From contig NZ_CP034539.1 in assembly GCF_003963535.1 (NCBI RefSeq), positions 9,920,001 to 9,984,000 of the forward strand: DNA of 64,000 nucleotides, in the 5' to 3' direction. Below, one piece after another: positions 48,513 to 56,200 of the stretch. Position numbers and translations under genes: made by a program. Numbering within the stretch: the first letter of the stretch is position 1; the number at the start of each line of letters is the position of its first letter. This stretch comes from Streptomyces cyaneochromogenes. Its GTDB lineage: Bacteria > Actinomycetota > Actinomycetes > Streptomycetales > Streptomycetaceae. The notes beneath the pieces were generated by a model, which saw nothing but the letters and a program-made list of their open reading frames with translations, searched no databases and had not been told where the DNA came from.

Positions 48513-48549
48513 AAAAAGCCCTGGCTGGACGGGGGAGGCCAGCCAGGGC
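48513..48549 (-). terminator. Rho-independent terminator within the leader
   Basis: On the minus strand, an 11-base stem GCCCTGGCTGG / CCAGCCAGGGC with a 10-base loop is followed directly by TTTTT (48,513-48,517). It lies 136 bases before the cyclic-nucleotide-binding gene's start, so transcripts from upstream would end before reaching it unless the hairpin is disrupted. Confidence 0.75.
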
Positions 48550-48647
48550 CGTAGGTGGTGGTGCACGGGGGACGGATGCGGTCTACCCCGTGACCACTTA
48601 TGGATGAACCGTAAACCATCTCGGGGGATTCTGCGTACTTGAGACCG

Positions 48648-48659
48648 GGTCACGTGACC
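48648..48659. promoter_or_regulatory. 12-base palindrome GGTCACGTGACC
   Basis: A perfect palindrome in a 320-base gene-free stretch, about 40 bases upstream of the candidate leader ORF. It could be a regulator site; no regulator is assigned. Confidence 0.4.
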
Positions 48660-48700
48660 GGTTTCACTCGATTTTGTGTTTCGGACCCGCTCGGATCCCG

Positions 48701-48922
48701 TCAGGTCCGCTCGGGGTGCCTGCCCGGGGTGAGGACCTCGTCCAGCACCGTGATCACGGTCTCGTAGGCCAGTGTCCGTACGGCGGCGTCGCGGGCGGCC
48801 TCCGGATCCGTCGACCGGAGGGTCTCGCTTCGTGCCCGCCACGTCCGCTCCTCCTGCCGGGCGCAGGTCCTGGCGCGCTGCATCCGCCGCAGCAGTTCGT
48901 CTGAGTCCACGACATCGGTCAT
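48701..48922 (-). CDS. Hypothetical helical protein
   Basis: 73 residues from ATG 48,920-48,922. Strongly helical and charged (ELLRRMQRARTCARQEERTWRARSETLRS). No recognised family. It starts 35 bases downstream of the FUSC gene's stop on the same strand and may be the tail gene of that transcript. Confidence 0.6.
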   Translation of the reverse strand: MTDVVDSDELLRRMQRARTCARQEERTWRARSETLRSTDPEAARDAAVRTLAYETVITVLDEVLTPGRHPERT

Positions 48923-48957
48923 GCCTTACGCGTACCCCGTATCGGCCCGATGACCGG

Positions 48958-51270
48958 TCATCCCTCCGGTGCCTTCACGGGCACGCCGAGGGGACGGGCC
49001 AGACCGGACACACCCTCGTCGAGGCGTTGCAGATGCCGCAGGACGCGGTCGGTGACCCGGCCGTAGCGCGCCGCACCGGGGACGTCCGGGCCCAGGAGGG
49101 AGGCGATGCTCGGGCCGGTCTCGATCCCGTCCGGGGCGTGGTCGCCGCTGACGTGCGCGGAGATCACCTCGATGTTGTGCGCGATACGGCCCGCGGCCCT
49201 GCGCAGCCGGGGATCCGCCGCGATGGAGGGGTGGGTCGGCAGCAGCTCGGCCGTCGCGGCCAGGGCGCGTGCGTGGTACGCGCACGTCTCCAGCAGCGCG
49301 ACGACATAGCGGGCGGTCTCACGCCGTGCCCGCAGGGGTGTCACCGGATGCGTGAGGGGCTGCGTGGCGGCCCGCAGGTCGGCCAGCGCCTGGTCCAGGT
49401 CGCGCGACTGGTCGAGCAGCTCGACGGGCGGTCCGCCGCTCAGCTGGTCGACGGCGCTGCGGGTGACGTCGCCGAGCCGTTCCAGCACGGTGGCGAGGAG
49501 TTCGTTGGTGCGGCGGTCCGTCTGCACCGGCAGGACGAAAGCGGCCGCGATCACCCCGCAGGCCGCGCCGAGCGCCGTCTCCTCGATGCGCAGCACGAGC
49601 ACCGAGAGGCTGTAGGTGTGCAGCAGGGTGTAGAGCAGCCCCAGCGCCGCGGTGACGAAGAAGGACACCAGCGTGTAGGACAGCGGTGCCGAGTAGAACA
49701 TCGCGAAGACGAAGAGCAGCACCAGCGCGAACGCCGTCCAGGTGTGGTGCCCGACGGCACCCGCCAGCACGATGCCGGCCAGCACGCCGAGGACGGTGCC
49801 CAGCAGGCGACGGTAGCCCTTGACCAGGATCTCGCCGGTGGACGCGGTGTTCAGGAACACGATCCAGCAGGTCAGCACCGCCCAGTACCAGCGGTCCCGC
49901 GACAACAGCTCGCCGCCCACGATGGCCAGCGCCGACCCCACGGCGACCTGCACGGCGGCCCGCGTGGTGGGCCGCCGCAGGCCTTGGGGCTGCTCCGGCG
50001 GCTCCTCCTCGTCGGCGTCGAGCACGGCGTCCTCCGCGTCCAGCTCCTCGCGCGAACGGGCCGTGGCCGGGGTGTCGTCCGCCTCGTCCCGGGCCCCGCC
50101 GAGGGCGATCCGCAGTCCCAGGACCGCGCGGGCGGCCTCGCCGACGCGCCGGAAGACGTCCTGCACGGCGGGGGAGGCGGCGGGCAGGTTCTCCTCGTCG
50201 CGATAGCCGAGGAGCCGGTTGCGGAGGTGGGACACCGACGTACCGGAGGCCTGGTCGACGGGGCGCAGGACGAGCAGGCGCAGCGCCTCCAGGTCACGTC
50301 GGAGCGTCGCGGTCGCCGCGTCCCGTACGGGCTGCCGTCCGCCCGAGGGGACGGGCGCGTCCGGCAGGTGCAGGGTCAGCGTGTCCACCCGCTCGGCGCC
50401 GCGTGCGCGCAGCAGCGACAGCCCCAGGCGCTCGGCGGTGATCTCGGCGTCCGCGACGCGCCGCTGGATCAGCCGGGCGCCGCTCTCGTCGGCGGTTCCC
50501 TCCTCCAGCCGGCCCTGGATCAGCAGCGCCGTCTCGTGCAGACGCGCGGTGCCCTCGCGCACGCGCTCCAGAGCCCGGTCCGCGTCTTGCGGGCCGGCGT
50601 CGAGCAGGTCGAGCTGCGCCGCAAGCAGCTGGGCCAGCCGGGCGCGGAAGGCCTCGCGCAGCCGCTGGAGCACTCCCGTCGGTGTCTCGGGGACCAGCAC
50701 GAAACGCACCAGCGCGCTGCATCCGAAGGCCACTGCGACCGCTCCGTACAGTTCGGGCAGGTCGTCGACGGTGGCGCCGACGAAGAGGGACATGAAGTAG
50801 ATCTGGAAGCCGATCAGGCCCAGCGCGGTGCCTCGGTCGCCGAACCTGCGGCCGTACACGGCACAGAAGATGAGCGCGACGAAGGCCAGGTCGCCGACCA
50901 GGACGTTGCCGTGCAGAGCCGCGGCCAGTGTCATGGACGCCAGCGCCACCGGGAGGCCCAGTGCGAGGGTGACGGCCTGCGGCCCGCGCTGCTTCTCCCG
51001 GATGGCGAAGGTGGCGACCATCGCGGCCAGGGCCCCCGCCACCAGGTGCGGTACGTCGGTGCCCAGCAGGGCGAGCACGGCGATCGCGAGGGCGATCGCG
51101 CCGGCCGTCCGCAGCCCCGCGGCCAGTCGCAGCAGCCCCGGATCCGAGGCCGCGACACGGTCCCGCAGGCGCGCCCGGGCCGGCCGAACTGCTGCCTTCA
51201 CGTCGCCGTACTCTCGCCCGCGCTCTCCCGACTCCGGCCTCCCTCCCGTCTCCCGCTCACTCCCGTTCAC
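48958..51270 (-). CDS. FUSC-family membrane protein
   Basis: 770 residues; the GTG at 51,268-51,270 is the longest start, and a GTG 22 codons in is possible. Two membrane blocks flank a cytoplasmic helical domain: about 50-165 (AGAIALAIAVLALLG; LVAGALAAMVATFAI) and about 440-560 (AVQVAVGSALAIVGGELLSRDRWYWAVLTCWIVF). The second block holds the FUSC signature around RRLLGTVLGVLAGIVLAG. The family includes aromatic-acid exporters and fusaric-acid resistance proteins. Confidence 0.85.
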   Translation of the reverse strand: MNGSERETGGRPESGERGREYGDVKAAVRPARARLRDRVAASDPGLLRLAAGLRTAGAIALAIAVLALLGTDVPHLVAGALAAMVATFAIREKQRGPQAVTLALGLPVALASMTLAAALHGNVLVGDLAFVALIFCAVYGRRFGDRGTALGLIGFQIYFMSLFVGATVDDLPELYGAVAVAFGCSALVRFVLVPETPTGVLQRLREAFRARLAQLLAAQLDLLDAGPQDADRALERVREGTARLHETALLIQGRLEEGTADESGARLIQRRVADAEITAERLGLSLLRARGAERVDTLTLHLPDAPVPSGGRQPVRDAATATLRRDLEALRLLVLRPVDQASGTSVSHLRNRLLGYRDEENLPAASPAVQDVFRRVGEAARAVLGLRIALGGARDEADDTPATARSREELDAEDAVLDADEEEPPEQPQGLRRPTTRAAVQVAVGSALAIVGGELLSRDRWYWAVLTCWIVFLNTASTGEILVKGYRRLLGTVLGVLAGIVLAGAVGHHTWTAFALVLLFVFAMFYSAPLSYTLVSFFVTAALGLLYTLLHTYSLSVLVLRIEETALGAACGVIAAAFVLPVQTDRRTNELLATVLERLGDVTRSAVDQLSGGPPVELLDQSRDLDQALADLRAATQPLTHPVTPLRARRETARYVVALLETCAYHARALAATAELLPTHPSIAADPRLRRAAGRIAHNIEVISAHVSGDHAPDGIETGPSIASLLGPDVPGAARYGRVTDRVLRHLQRLDEGVSGLARPLGVPVKAPEG

Positions 51271-51313
51271 GCCGCGTGCCGCGAGCCGCGATTCGGCGAG
51301 GCGGTCACCTCGT

Positions 51314-52699
51314 TCAGCCGGACGCCCCTTGCGCGCCGCCCTTCTCGCCGACCTGCGCCCGCACCTGCTCCGGCGTCAGATAGGCATGGACGAACTCGAA
51401 GTCCTTCAGCTTGGCCGGGCTGCGGGACAGGAACCCGGTGCGCACGAAGTCGTCCCCGGCGACGGCGTTGAGCAGCCAGTTCGTCATGACGCGGGTCTTG
51501 GCCACGTTGGTGCGCAGCGCCGACCAGTGGTAGCCGCGGGCGACGGCCATCGCGGGCAGGCCCTTGAGCTCGATGCCGATGGGCTTGGAGACGGCGTCGC
51601 GGCCGCCGAGGTCGACGACCAGGCCGAGGTCCTTGTGCTTGTACGGCCGCAGCGGCTGGTCGCGCAGAGCGGCGATGACGTTGTCGGCCACCACCTTGCC
51701 CTGGCGCATGGCGTGCTGGGCGGTCGGCGGGCAGACGGCGCCCTCCTCGTCCTTGGCGACATCGGGCACGGCCGCGGCGTCGCCGAGCGCGAACACACCG
51801 TCGTGCCCGGGCAGGTTCATCTCCGCGGTGACCGCGAGCCGTCCCCGGACCGTCTCCGCGCCCAGCGTGCCGATCAGCGGGCTGGCGACGACACCGGCGG
51901 TCCAGATCAGCGTGCGGGTGGGGATCACCCGGCCGTCGGTGAAGGTGACCTCCTCGGGGCCTGCCTTCGCGATGGACACGCCCAGGGAGATCTCGATGCC
52001 GCGCTTGCGCAGGATCTTCTGCGCGTCGTCGCCGAGCTTCTCGCCCAGCTCGGGCATGAGCCTCGGCGCGATGTCGATCAGATGCCACCTGATGAGGCTC
52101 GGATCGAGCCGCGGATAGCGCTTGACCGCGTTGTGCGTCAGCATCTGCAGGCACGCGGCGGTCTCGGTGCCCGCGTAGCCGCCGCCGACCACCACGAACT
52201 GCAGCCGTGCGGCGCGCTCGTCGGGGTCCTGGCTGGCGTCGGCGAGGTCGAGCTGGGAGATGACGTGGTCGCGCAGGTAGGCGGCCTCCGCGAGCGTCTT
52301 CATGCCGTAGGCGTGGTCCGTCAGCCCGGGGATGTCGAAGGTGCGGGTGATGCTGCCGGGGGCCAGCACGATGTAGTCGTACGGTTCGTTGACGATCTTG
52401 TCGGTGATGGTGCGTACGACGCAGACCTTGGCCGCGAGGTCCACGCCGATGGCGCCGCCCGGGATGATCCGGGTGCGGTACTTGCGGCTGCGGCGCAGTG
52501 AGACGGCGATCGACTGGGGCGTCAGGACGCCGGAGGCGACCTGGGGCAGAAGTGGCAGATAGAGCTGGTAGGAGGACGGCGTCACCAAGGTGATCTCGGC
52601 CTCGTCGGGGGAGAGTTTGCGTTCCAGCCGGCGTACGCAGCCGACTCCGGCGAAGCCGGCACCAACCACCAGGATCCTGGGTCGTGTCACGGTGATCAT
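51314..52699 (-). CDS. ndh: NAD(P)/FAD-dependent oxidoreductase, type II NADH dehydrogenase-like
   Basis: 461 residues from ATG 52,697-52,699. First FAD-binding motif is ILVVGAGFAGVGCVRRLE and the second, for NAD(P)H, VVVGGGYAGTETAA. YDYIVLAPGS and GVFALGDAAAVPD are typical of NDH-2. The C-terminal 100 residues (LLNAVAGDDFVRTGFL) could attach it to the membrane surface. It oxidises NADH and reduces quinone without proton pumping. Other members of the disulfide reductase fold are possible. Confidence 0.82.
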   Translation of the reverse strand: MITVTRPRILVVGAGFAGVGCVRRLERKLSPDEAEITLVTPSSYQLYLPLLPQVASGVLTPQSIAVSLRRSRKYRTRIIPGGAIGVDLAAKVCVVRTITDKIVNEPYDYIVLAPGSITRTFDIPGLTDHAYGMKTLAEAAYLRDHVISQLDLADASQDPDERAARLQFVVVGGGYAGTETAACLQMLTHNAVKRYPRLDPSLIRWHLIDIAPRLMPELGEKLGDDAQKILRKRGIEISLGVSIAKAGPEEVTFTDGRVIPTRTLIWTAGVVASPLIGTLGAETVRGRLAVTAEMNLPGHDGVFALGDAAAVPDVAKDEEGAVCPPTAQHAMRQGKVVADNVIAALRDQPLRPYKHKDLGLVVDLGGRDAVSKPIGIELKGLPAMAVARGYHWSALRTNVAKTRVMTNWLLNAVAGDDFVRTGFLSRSPAKLKDFEFVHAYLTPEQVRAQVGEKGGAQGASG

Positions 52700-52900
52700 C
52701 CCTTCTGCGGCTCCAGGCGGTTTGCCTCGACGACGTTCGTCTGCCCGTGGATCGCGGCTTCGCACGCCTCGATCCCACCGCGCCACCGGTCGTTCCGCCA
52801 GCCGGGAGCAGCAGGCAGATGAATACGTCGTCAGCCACCTTGCCCCAACCCGCACGGGGGCACACCGGTTCGGCGGTGAAAGACGTGTACGCGTGATCTC

Positions 52901-52929
52901 TTGACGGTTTGTTGGTCTGGACCTAACGT
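52901..52929 (+). promoter_or_regulatory. SigA-type promoter of the secreted-protein pair
   Basis: TTGACG (52,901-52,906), 17-base spacer, TAACGT (52,924-52,929). The first start codon is 56 bases downstream behind an AGGAGG site. The remaining 52,700-52,900 stretch shows no gene. Confidence 0.65.
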
Positions 52930-52985
52930 CCGACGCGCGTGTCCAAATCAGGGACTGTAGTTCATGTGTATGAACAGGAGGCAGT

Positions 52986-53588
52986 ATGCTCGCACGCCTG
53001 CGCGCCCTCACCGTCACCTCGTCGCTGTGCGCCACCTCCTTGCTCGCCGCCCCGCACGCCTTCGCCGAAGTCGAGCCCGGCGGCTGGCAGTCGGTGTCCC
53101 CCGGCTTCTCCGTGCAGGAGCGGGGCTGCGGCCAGGTCGACGGCATGACGTTCCGGCTCACCTGCTCCACCGCGAGCGGTGACCAACGGGCTGAACGCCG
53201 CTATGCCACCTACACCGGCGGAACGCGCCAGTTCGAGGGCTACTTCCGCATCACCAGCCTCAGCGGCACCCGGATCAGCCTCAAGCAGACCTTCCACGAG
53301 TCCGGATCCGGCCCGTACTTCATGCTCGCCGTCGAGCGCGGCGGCAGGCTGTACGCGGTGCACGGCGGCACCACGCTCTCCCACGCCGGGACCGTCGGAG
53401 CCACCGTCCGCGTCAACACCGTCCACCAGGTCGGCGCCGAGCACCGCACCTACATCAACGGCTCGCTCAAGCACAGCTACGCGAGCCCCGGCGGCAGCTT
53501 CTACGACAAGTTCGGCGCCTATCGCACGAGCAGCGGCAGCGGGCCGGCCACCGTGGAGTGGAGCGGCATCCGCTTCTGGCGCAAGTAG
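52986..53588 (+). CDS. Secreted beta-sandwich protein, possible polysaccharide-binding or lyase-like
   Basis: 200 residues from ATG 52,986 with an AGGAGG site. Signal peptide to APHAFA-E (about residue 27). The mature protein is beta-rich with a jelly-roll-like pattern (FEGYFRITSLSGTRISLKQTFHE ... GPYFMLAVERGGRLYAVHGG ... GSFYDKFGAYRTSSGSG). It resembles small secreted proteins of the PL7/concanavalin-like type, but no catalytic residues are assigned. Followed by a lipoprotein gene 10 bases later. Confidence 0.7.
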   Translation: MLARLRALTVTSSLCATSLLAAPHAFAEVEPGGWQSVSPGFSVQERGCGQVDGMTFRLTCSTASGDQRAERRYATYTGGTRQFEGYFRITSLSGTRISLKQTFHESGSGPYFMLAVERGGRLYAVHGGTTLSHAGTVGATVRVNTVHQVGAEHRTYINGSLKHSYASPGGSFYDKFGAYRTSSGSGPATVEWSGIRFWRK

Positions 53589-53598
53589 CGGCCGCCGT

Positions 53599-54159
53599 AT
53601 GCGAGGAACGGCGCGCATCGCAGCGTCGGCAGCGCTGGTCCTGGCGCTGTCTGCCTGCTCGGCCTCCCCGGCCGACACGGAACAGCCCTTGCGGGGTGTC
53701 CTCGCGACGCCCACCGACATCGACCTCGACTGGACGGACGGCCGGCCAGGAGTCGCCGGCCACGTGCTGGAGTTCGCGACCGAGGAAACGGGCCCCTACA
53801 CCGTCCTGGACCATCTGCCCCGGCACGTGACGCACTACCGCCACCCCGACCTCATGCCGCACACCACGTTCCACTACCGCCTGCGGTCCTACCGGGGCCC
53901 CGTGTCCCGCCCGGTCCGCGCCGAACTGCCGGACGGCATCCGCTTCACCTGGACCGACACCTCCCCGGACGAGGACGGATTCCTCCTGGAGATGCGCCAG
54001 GAGAACAGCACCGGGTACGACCCCGTCGCCGTCGTCGGTCCGGATGTCACCGCAACGACACTGGTCACCCTGCCCGGCGAGAAGCGCGCCTCCTTCCGGA
54101 TCCGCGCCTTCGTCCTGGCGGAGCGATCGAACGTCGTACGGCTCACCACGGGCGAGTAA
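53599..54159 (+). CDS. Lipoprotein with fibronectin-III-like domains
   Basis: 186 residues from ATG 53,599. The lipobox LSAC places Cys20 as the lipidation site. The mature part resembles two FnIII-like sandwiches (PTDIDLDWTDGRPGVAGHVLEFATEETGPYTVL and GIRFTWTDTSPDEDGFLLEMRQENSTGYDPVAVV). No enzymatic motif. Ten bases behind the secreted-protein gene, so probably in one transcript; the two may act together at the cell surface. Confidence 0.7.
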   Translation: MRGTARIAASAALVLALSACSASPADTEQPLRGVLATPTDIDLDWTDGRPGVAGHVLEFATEETGPYTVLDHLPRHVTHYRHPDLMPHTTFHYRLRSYRGPVSRPVRAELPDGIRFTWTDTSPDEDGFLLEMRQENSTGYDPVAVVGPDVTATTLVTLPGEKRASFRIRAFVLAERSNVVRLTTGE

Positions 54160-54165
54160 CCGCGC

Positions 54166-56070
54166 TCACCGGAAGACGTTGTCCGCGTCGTCCCAGAGCG
54201 CGAGCTCGTCCGACAGCTGCTCCCGGGGCGCGCGCGAGCGGGCCTGGTACATCGCGTCGATCTGCAGGGCGTAGTGCCGCACGATCGCGTCCCGGCGCAG
54301 TTTCATCGACGGCGTCAGCAATCCGCTGGCCACGTCGAACGGCTCCGGCAGCACCCGGAACACACGAATGGACTCCGGGCGCGACACCGCGCTGTTGGCG
54401 GCGGCCACGGCCCGGGCGATCTCCTCCCGCAGCGTGTTCTCCTCGCGCGCCTCCCGGATCCGCGCGTCGCTGCGCACCGCGAGGTTCTCGCGCCAGTACG
54501 CCAGGAAGTCCGGGTCCAGCGTGATCAGGGCCCCGACACAAGGCCGGTTGTCGCCCACGACCACCGCCTGATGCACCAGCGGATGCATTCTGAGCCGCTG
54601 CTCCAGGAGCGCCGGGGAGACGCTCTTGCCGCTGCTCGTGACGATGACGTCCTTCTTGCGCCCGGTGATCGTGAGATAGCCGTCGGAGTCCAGCCGCCCG
54701 AGGTCCCCGGTGGCCAGCCAGCCGCCGCGCAGCGCCGCCCGCGTCGAGGCCTCGTCGTGGATGTAGCCCTGGAACACCGAAGGCCCCCGCACCAGGATCT
54801 CCCCGTCGTCGGCCACCCGGATGTCCATGCCGGGCAGCGCCTGCCCGACCGTCCCCGACATCTCACGGCCCACCGGCTGGGCCGTGACACCGCCGCTGGT
54901 CTCCGTGAGCCCGTACCCGTCGTTCACGTAGATGCCGACGCCCTCGTAGAAGAGGGAGAGTTCACGGTTCAGGGACGAGCCGCCGGACGTCCCGAGCATC
55001 ACCCTGCCGCCCAGCGCGGCGCGGAACTTGCGGTACACCGTCCGCTCGTACAGGGCGTGTTGCAGCCGCAGATCGAAGCCGGGCCCCGGCCCTCCGCCCA
55101 ACCGCTGCCGTTCCAGGGCCGCCGCGAAGTCCCGCGCGGTGTCGGCGGCCCGCTCGAACAGCGCGCCCCGGCCCGCCTGCTGGGCCGTGCGCAGGGCGTT
55201 CTTGTAGATCTTCTCGAAGATCGACGGCACGGCGCAGAAATAGGTGGGCCTGAAGGTACGCAGGGCGGCCGACAGCGACTCCTCGCGCAGGTCGGGTTCG
55301 TGGCCCATCATCATGCCGCCGCGGATGCACAGGGTCTGCAGCAGCAGCCCGTACACATGGGAGAACGGCAGGAAGGCGAGAACGGACGCCTGCCCTCCCG
55401 GCGGCACCACCTTGTGGCCCCAGCCCGCGAGCAGCGTGTCGCAGGGGCTGGCCAGATTCCGGTGACTCAGCGCGCAGCCCAGGGGCCGGCCCGTCGTGCC
55501 GGAGGTGTAGGCGACGACCGCGGTGGAGTCCGGCAGCACGATACGGCGCAGCGACTCGACCGTGGTGAGCGGAATGAACTCCCCTCGCTCCACGAGCTGT
55601 TGCAGCCCTCCCGCGTCCAACTGCCAGACATGGCGCAACTGCGGGAGCGATCCGCACACGGAGCCCACCGTCATGATCGCCTGCTCGTCCTCGACCACGA
55701 CGGCCACGCACTCGGCGTCCCGCAGGATCCACTCGACCTGGTCGCGCGACGCCGTCGGATAGATCGGGACGACCTCGGCGCCCACCACCCACAGCGCGTA
55801 GCTGAACACCGTCCACTCGTACCGGGTGCGCGCCATGATGGCGACGCGGTGGCCCGGCGAGATACCGGACGCGATCAGCCCCTTGGCCAGATCGGCCACC
55901 TCGTCGCGCATCTCGACGGCCGTCACCTCCTCCCAGGTGGTGGAGGAGGGCTCGGGGCGGCGCGCCAGCAACGGCAGCGTGGGATTGTGGGCCGCCGTCT
56001 CGAAGACGCTGTCGGCGAGCCCGCCGGTCAGGGATGTGACGGTGGGGGGAGCGAGGCCGAGATCGCGCAT
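54166..56070 (-). CDS. fadD: Long-chain acyl-CoA synthetase (AMP-forming)
   Basis: 634 residues from ATG 56,068-56,070. The ATP-binding loop AYTSGTTGRPLG, the adenylate motif YGLTETSGG, TGDLGRLDSDGYLTITGRKKD and the catalytic region near SGKSVSP are all present. Length suits a FadD15/FAA-like long-chain fatty acid CoA ligase. It activates fatty acids to acyl-CoA for degradation, lipid or polyketide synthesis. It converges on the lipoprotein gene. Confidence 0.9.
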   Translation of the reverse strand: MRDLGLAPPTVTSLTGGLADSVFETAAHNPTLPLLARRPEPSSTTWEEVTAVEMRDEVADLAKGLIASGISPGHRVAIMARTRYEWTVFSYALWVVGAEVVPIYPTASRDQVEWILRDAECVAVVVEDEQAIMTVGSVCGSLPQLRHVWQLDAGGLQQLVERGEFIPLTTVESLRRIVLPDSTAVVAYTSGTTGRPLGCALSHRNLASPCDTLLAGWGHKVVPPGGQASVLAFLPFSHVYGLLLQTLCIRGGMMMGHEPDLREESLSAALRTFRPTYFCAVPSIFEKIYKNALRTAQQAGRGALFERAADTARDFAAALERQRLGGGPGPGFDLRLQHALYERTVYRKFRAALGGRVMLGTSGGSSLNRELSLFYEGVGIYVNDGYGLTETSGGVTAQPVGREMSGTVGQALPGMDIRVADDGEILVRGPSVFQGYIHDEASTRAALRGGWLATGDLGRLDSDGYLTITGRKKDVIVTSSGKSVSPALLEQRLRMHPLVHQAVVVGDNRPCVGALITLDPDFLAYWRENLAVRSDARIREAREENTLREEIARAVAAANSAVSRPESIRVFRVLPEPFDVASGLLTPSMKLRRDAIVRHYALQIDAMYQARSRAPREQLSDELALWDDADNVFR

Positions 56071-56200
56071 GCGCTGCTCCTGTTGCGTACCGGGTGTGAC
56101 GTCACCGATGAGTTCCGTTATCGGCGGTGCCCGAATCTAGCCCAGCCGAGAGCGGACGGTGCCCGGAACTGACAATTGACCCCGTTCGGTGATCTCGGCC

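Larger units (their letters stand above)
48378..48700 (-). other. Leader region with possible uORF and embedded terminator
   Basis: No established gene. A possible leader ORF runs from ATG 48,617-48,619 to a stop at 48,431 (62 codons) with a terminator hairpin inside it. The layout resembles translation-controlled attenuation of the cyclic-nucleotide-binding gene, but coding is unproven. The 12-base palindrome at 48,648-48,659 lies upstream. Confidence 0.35.
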
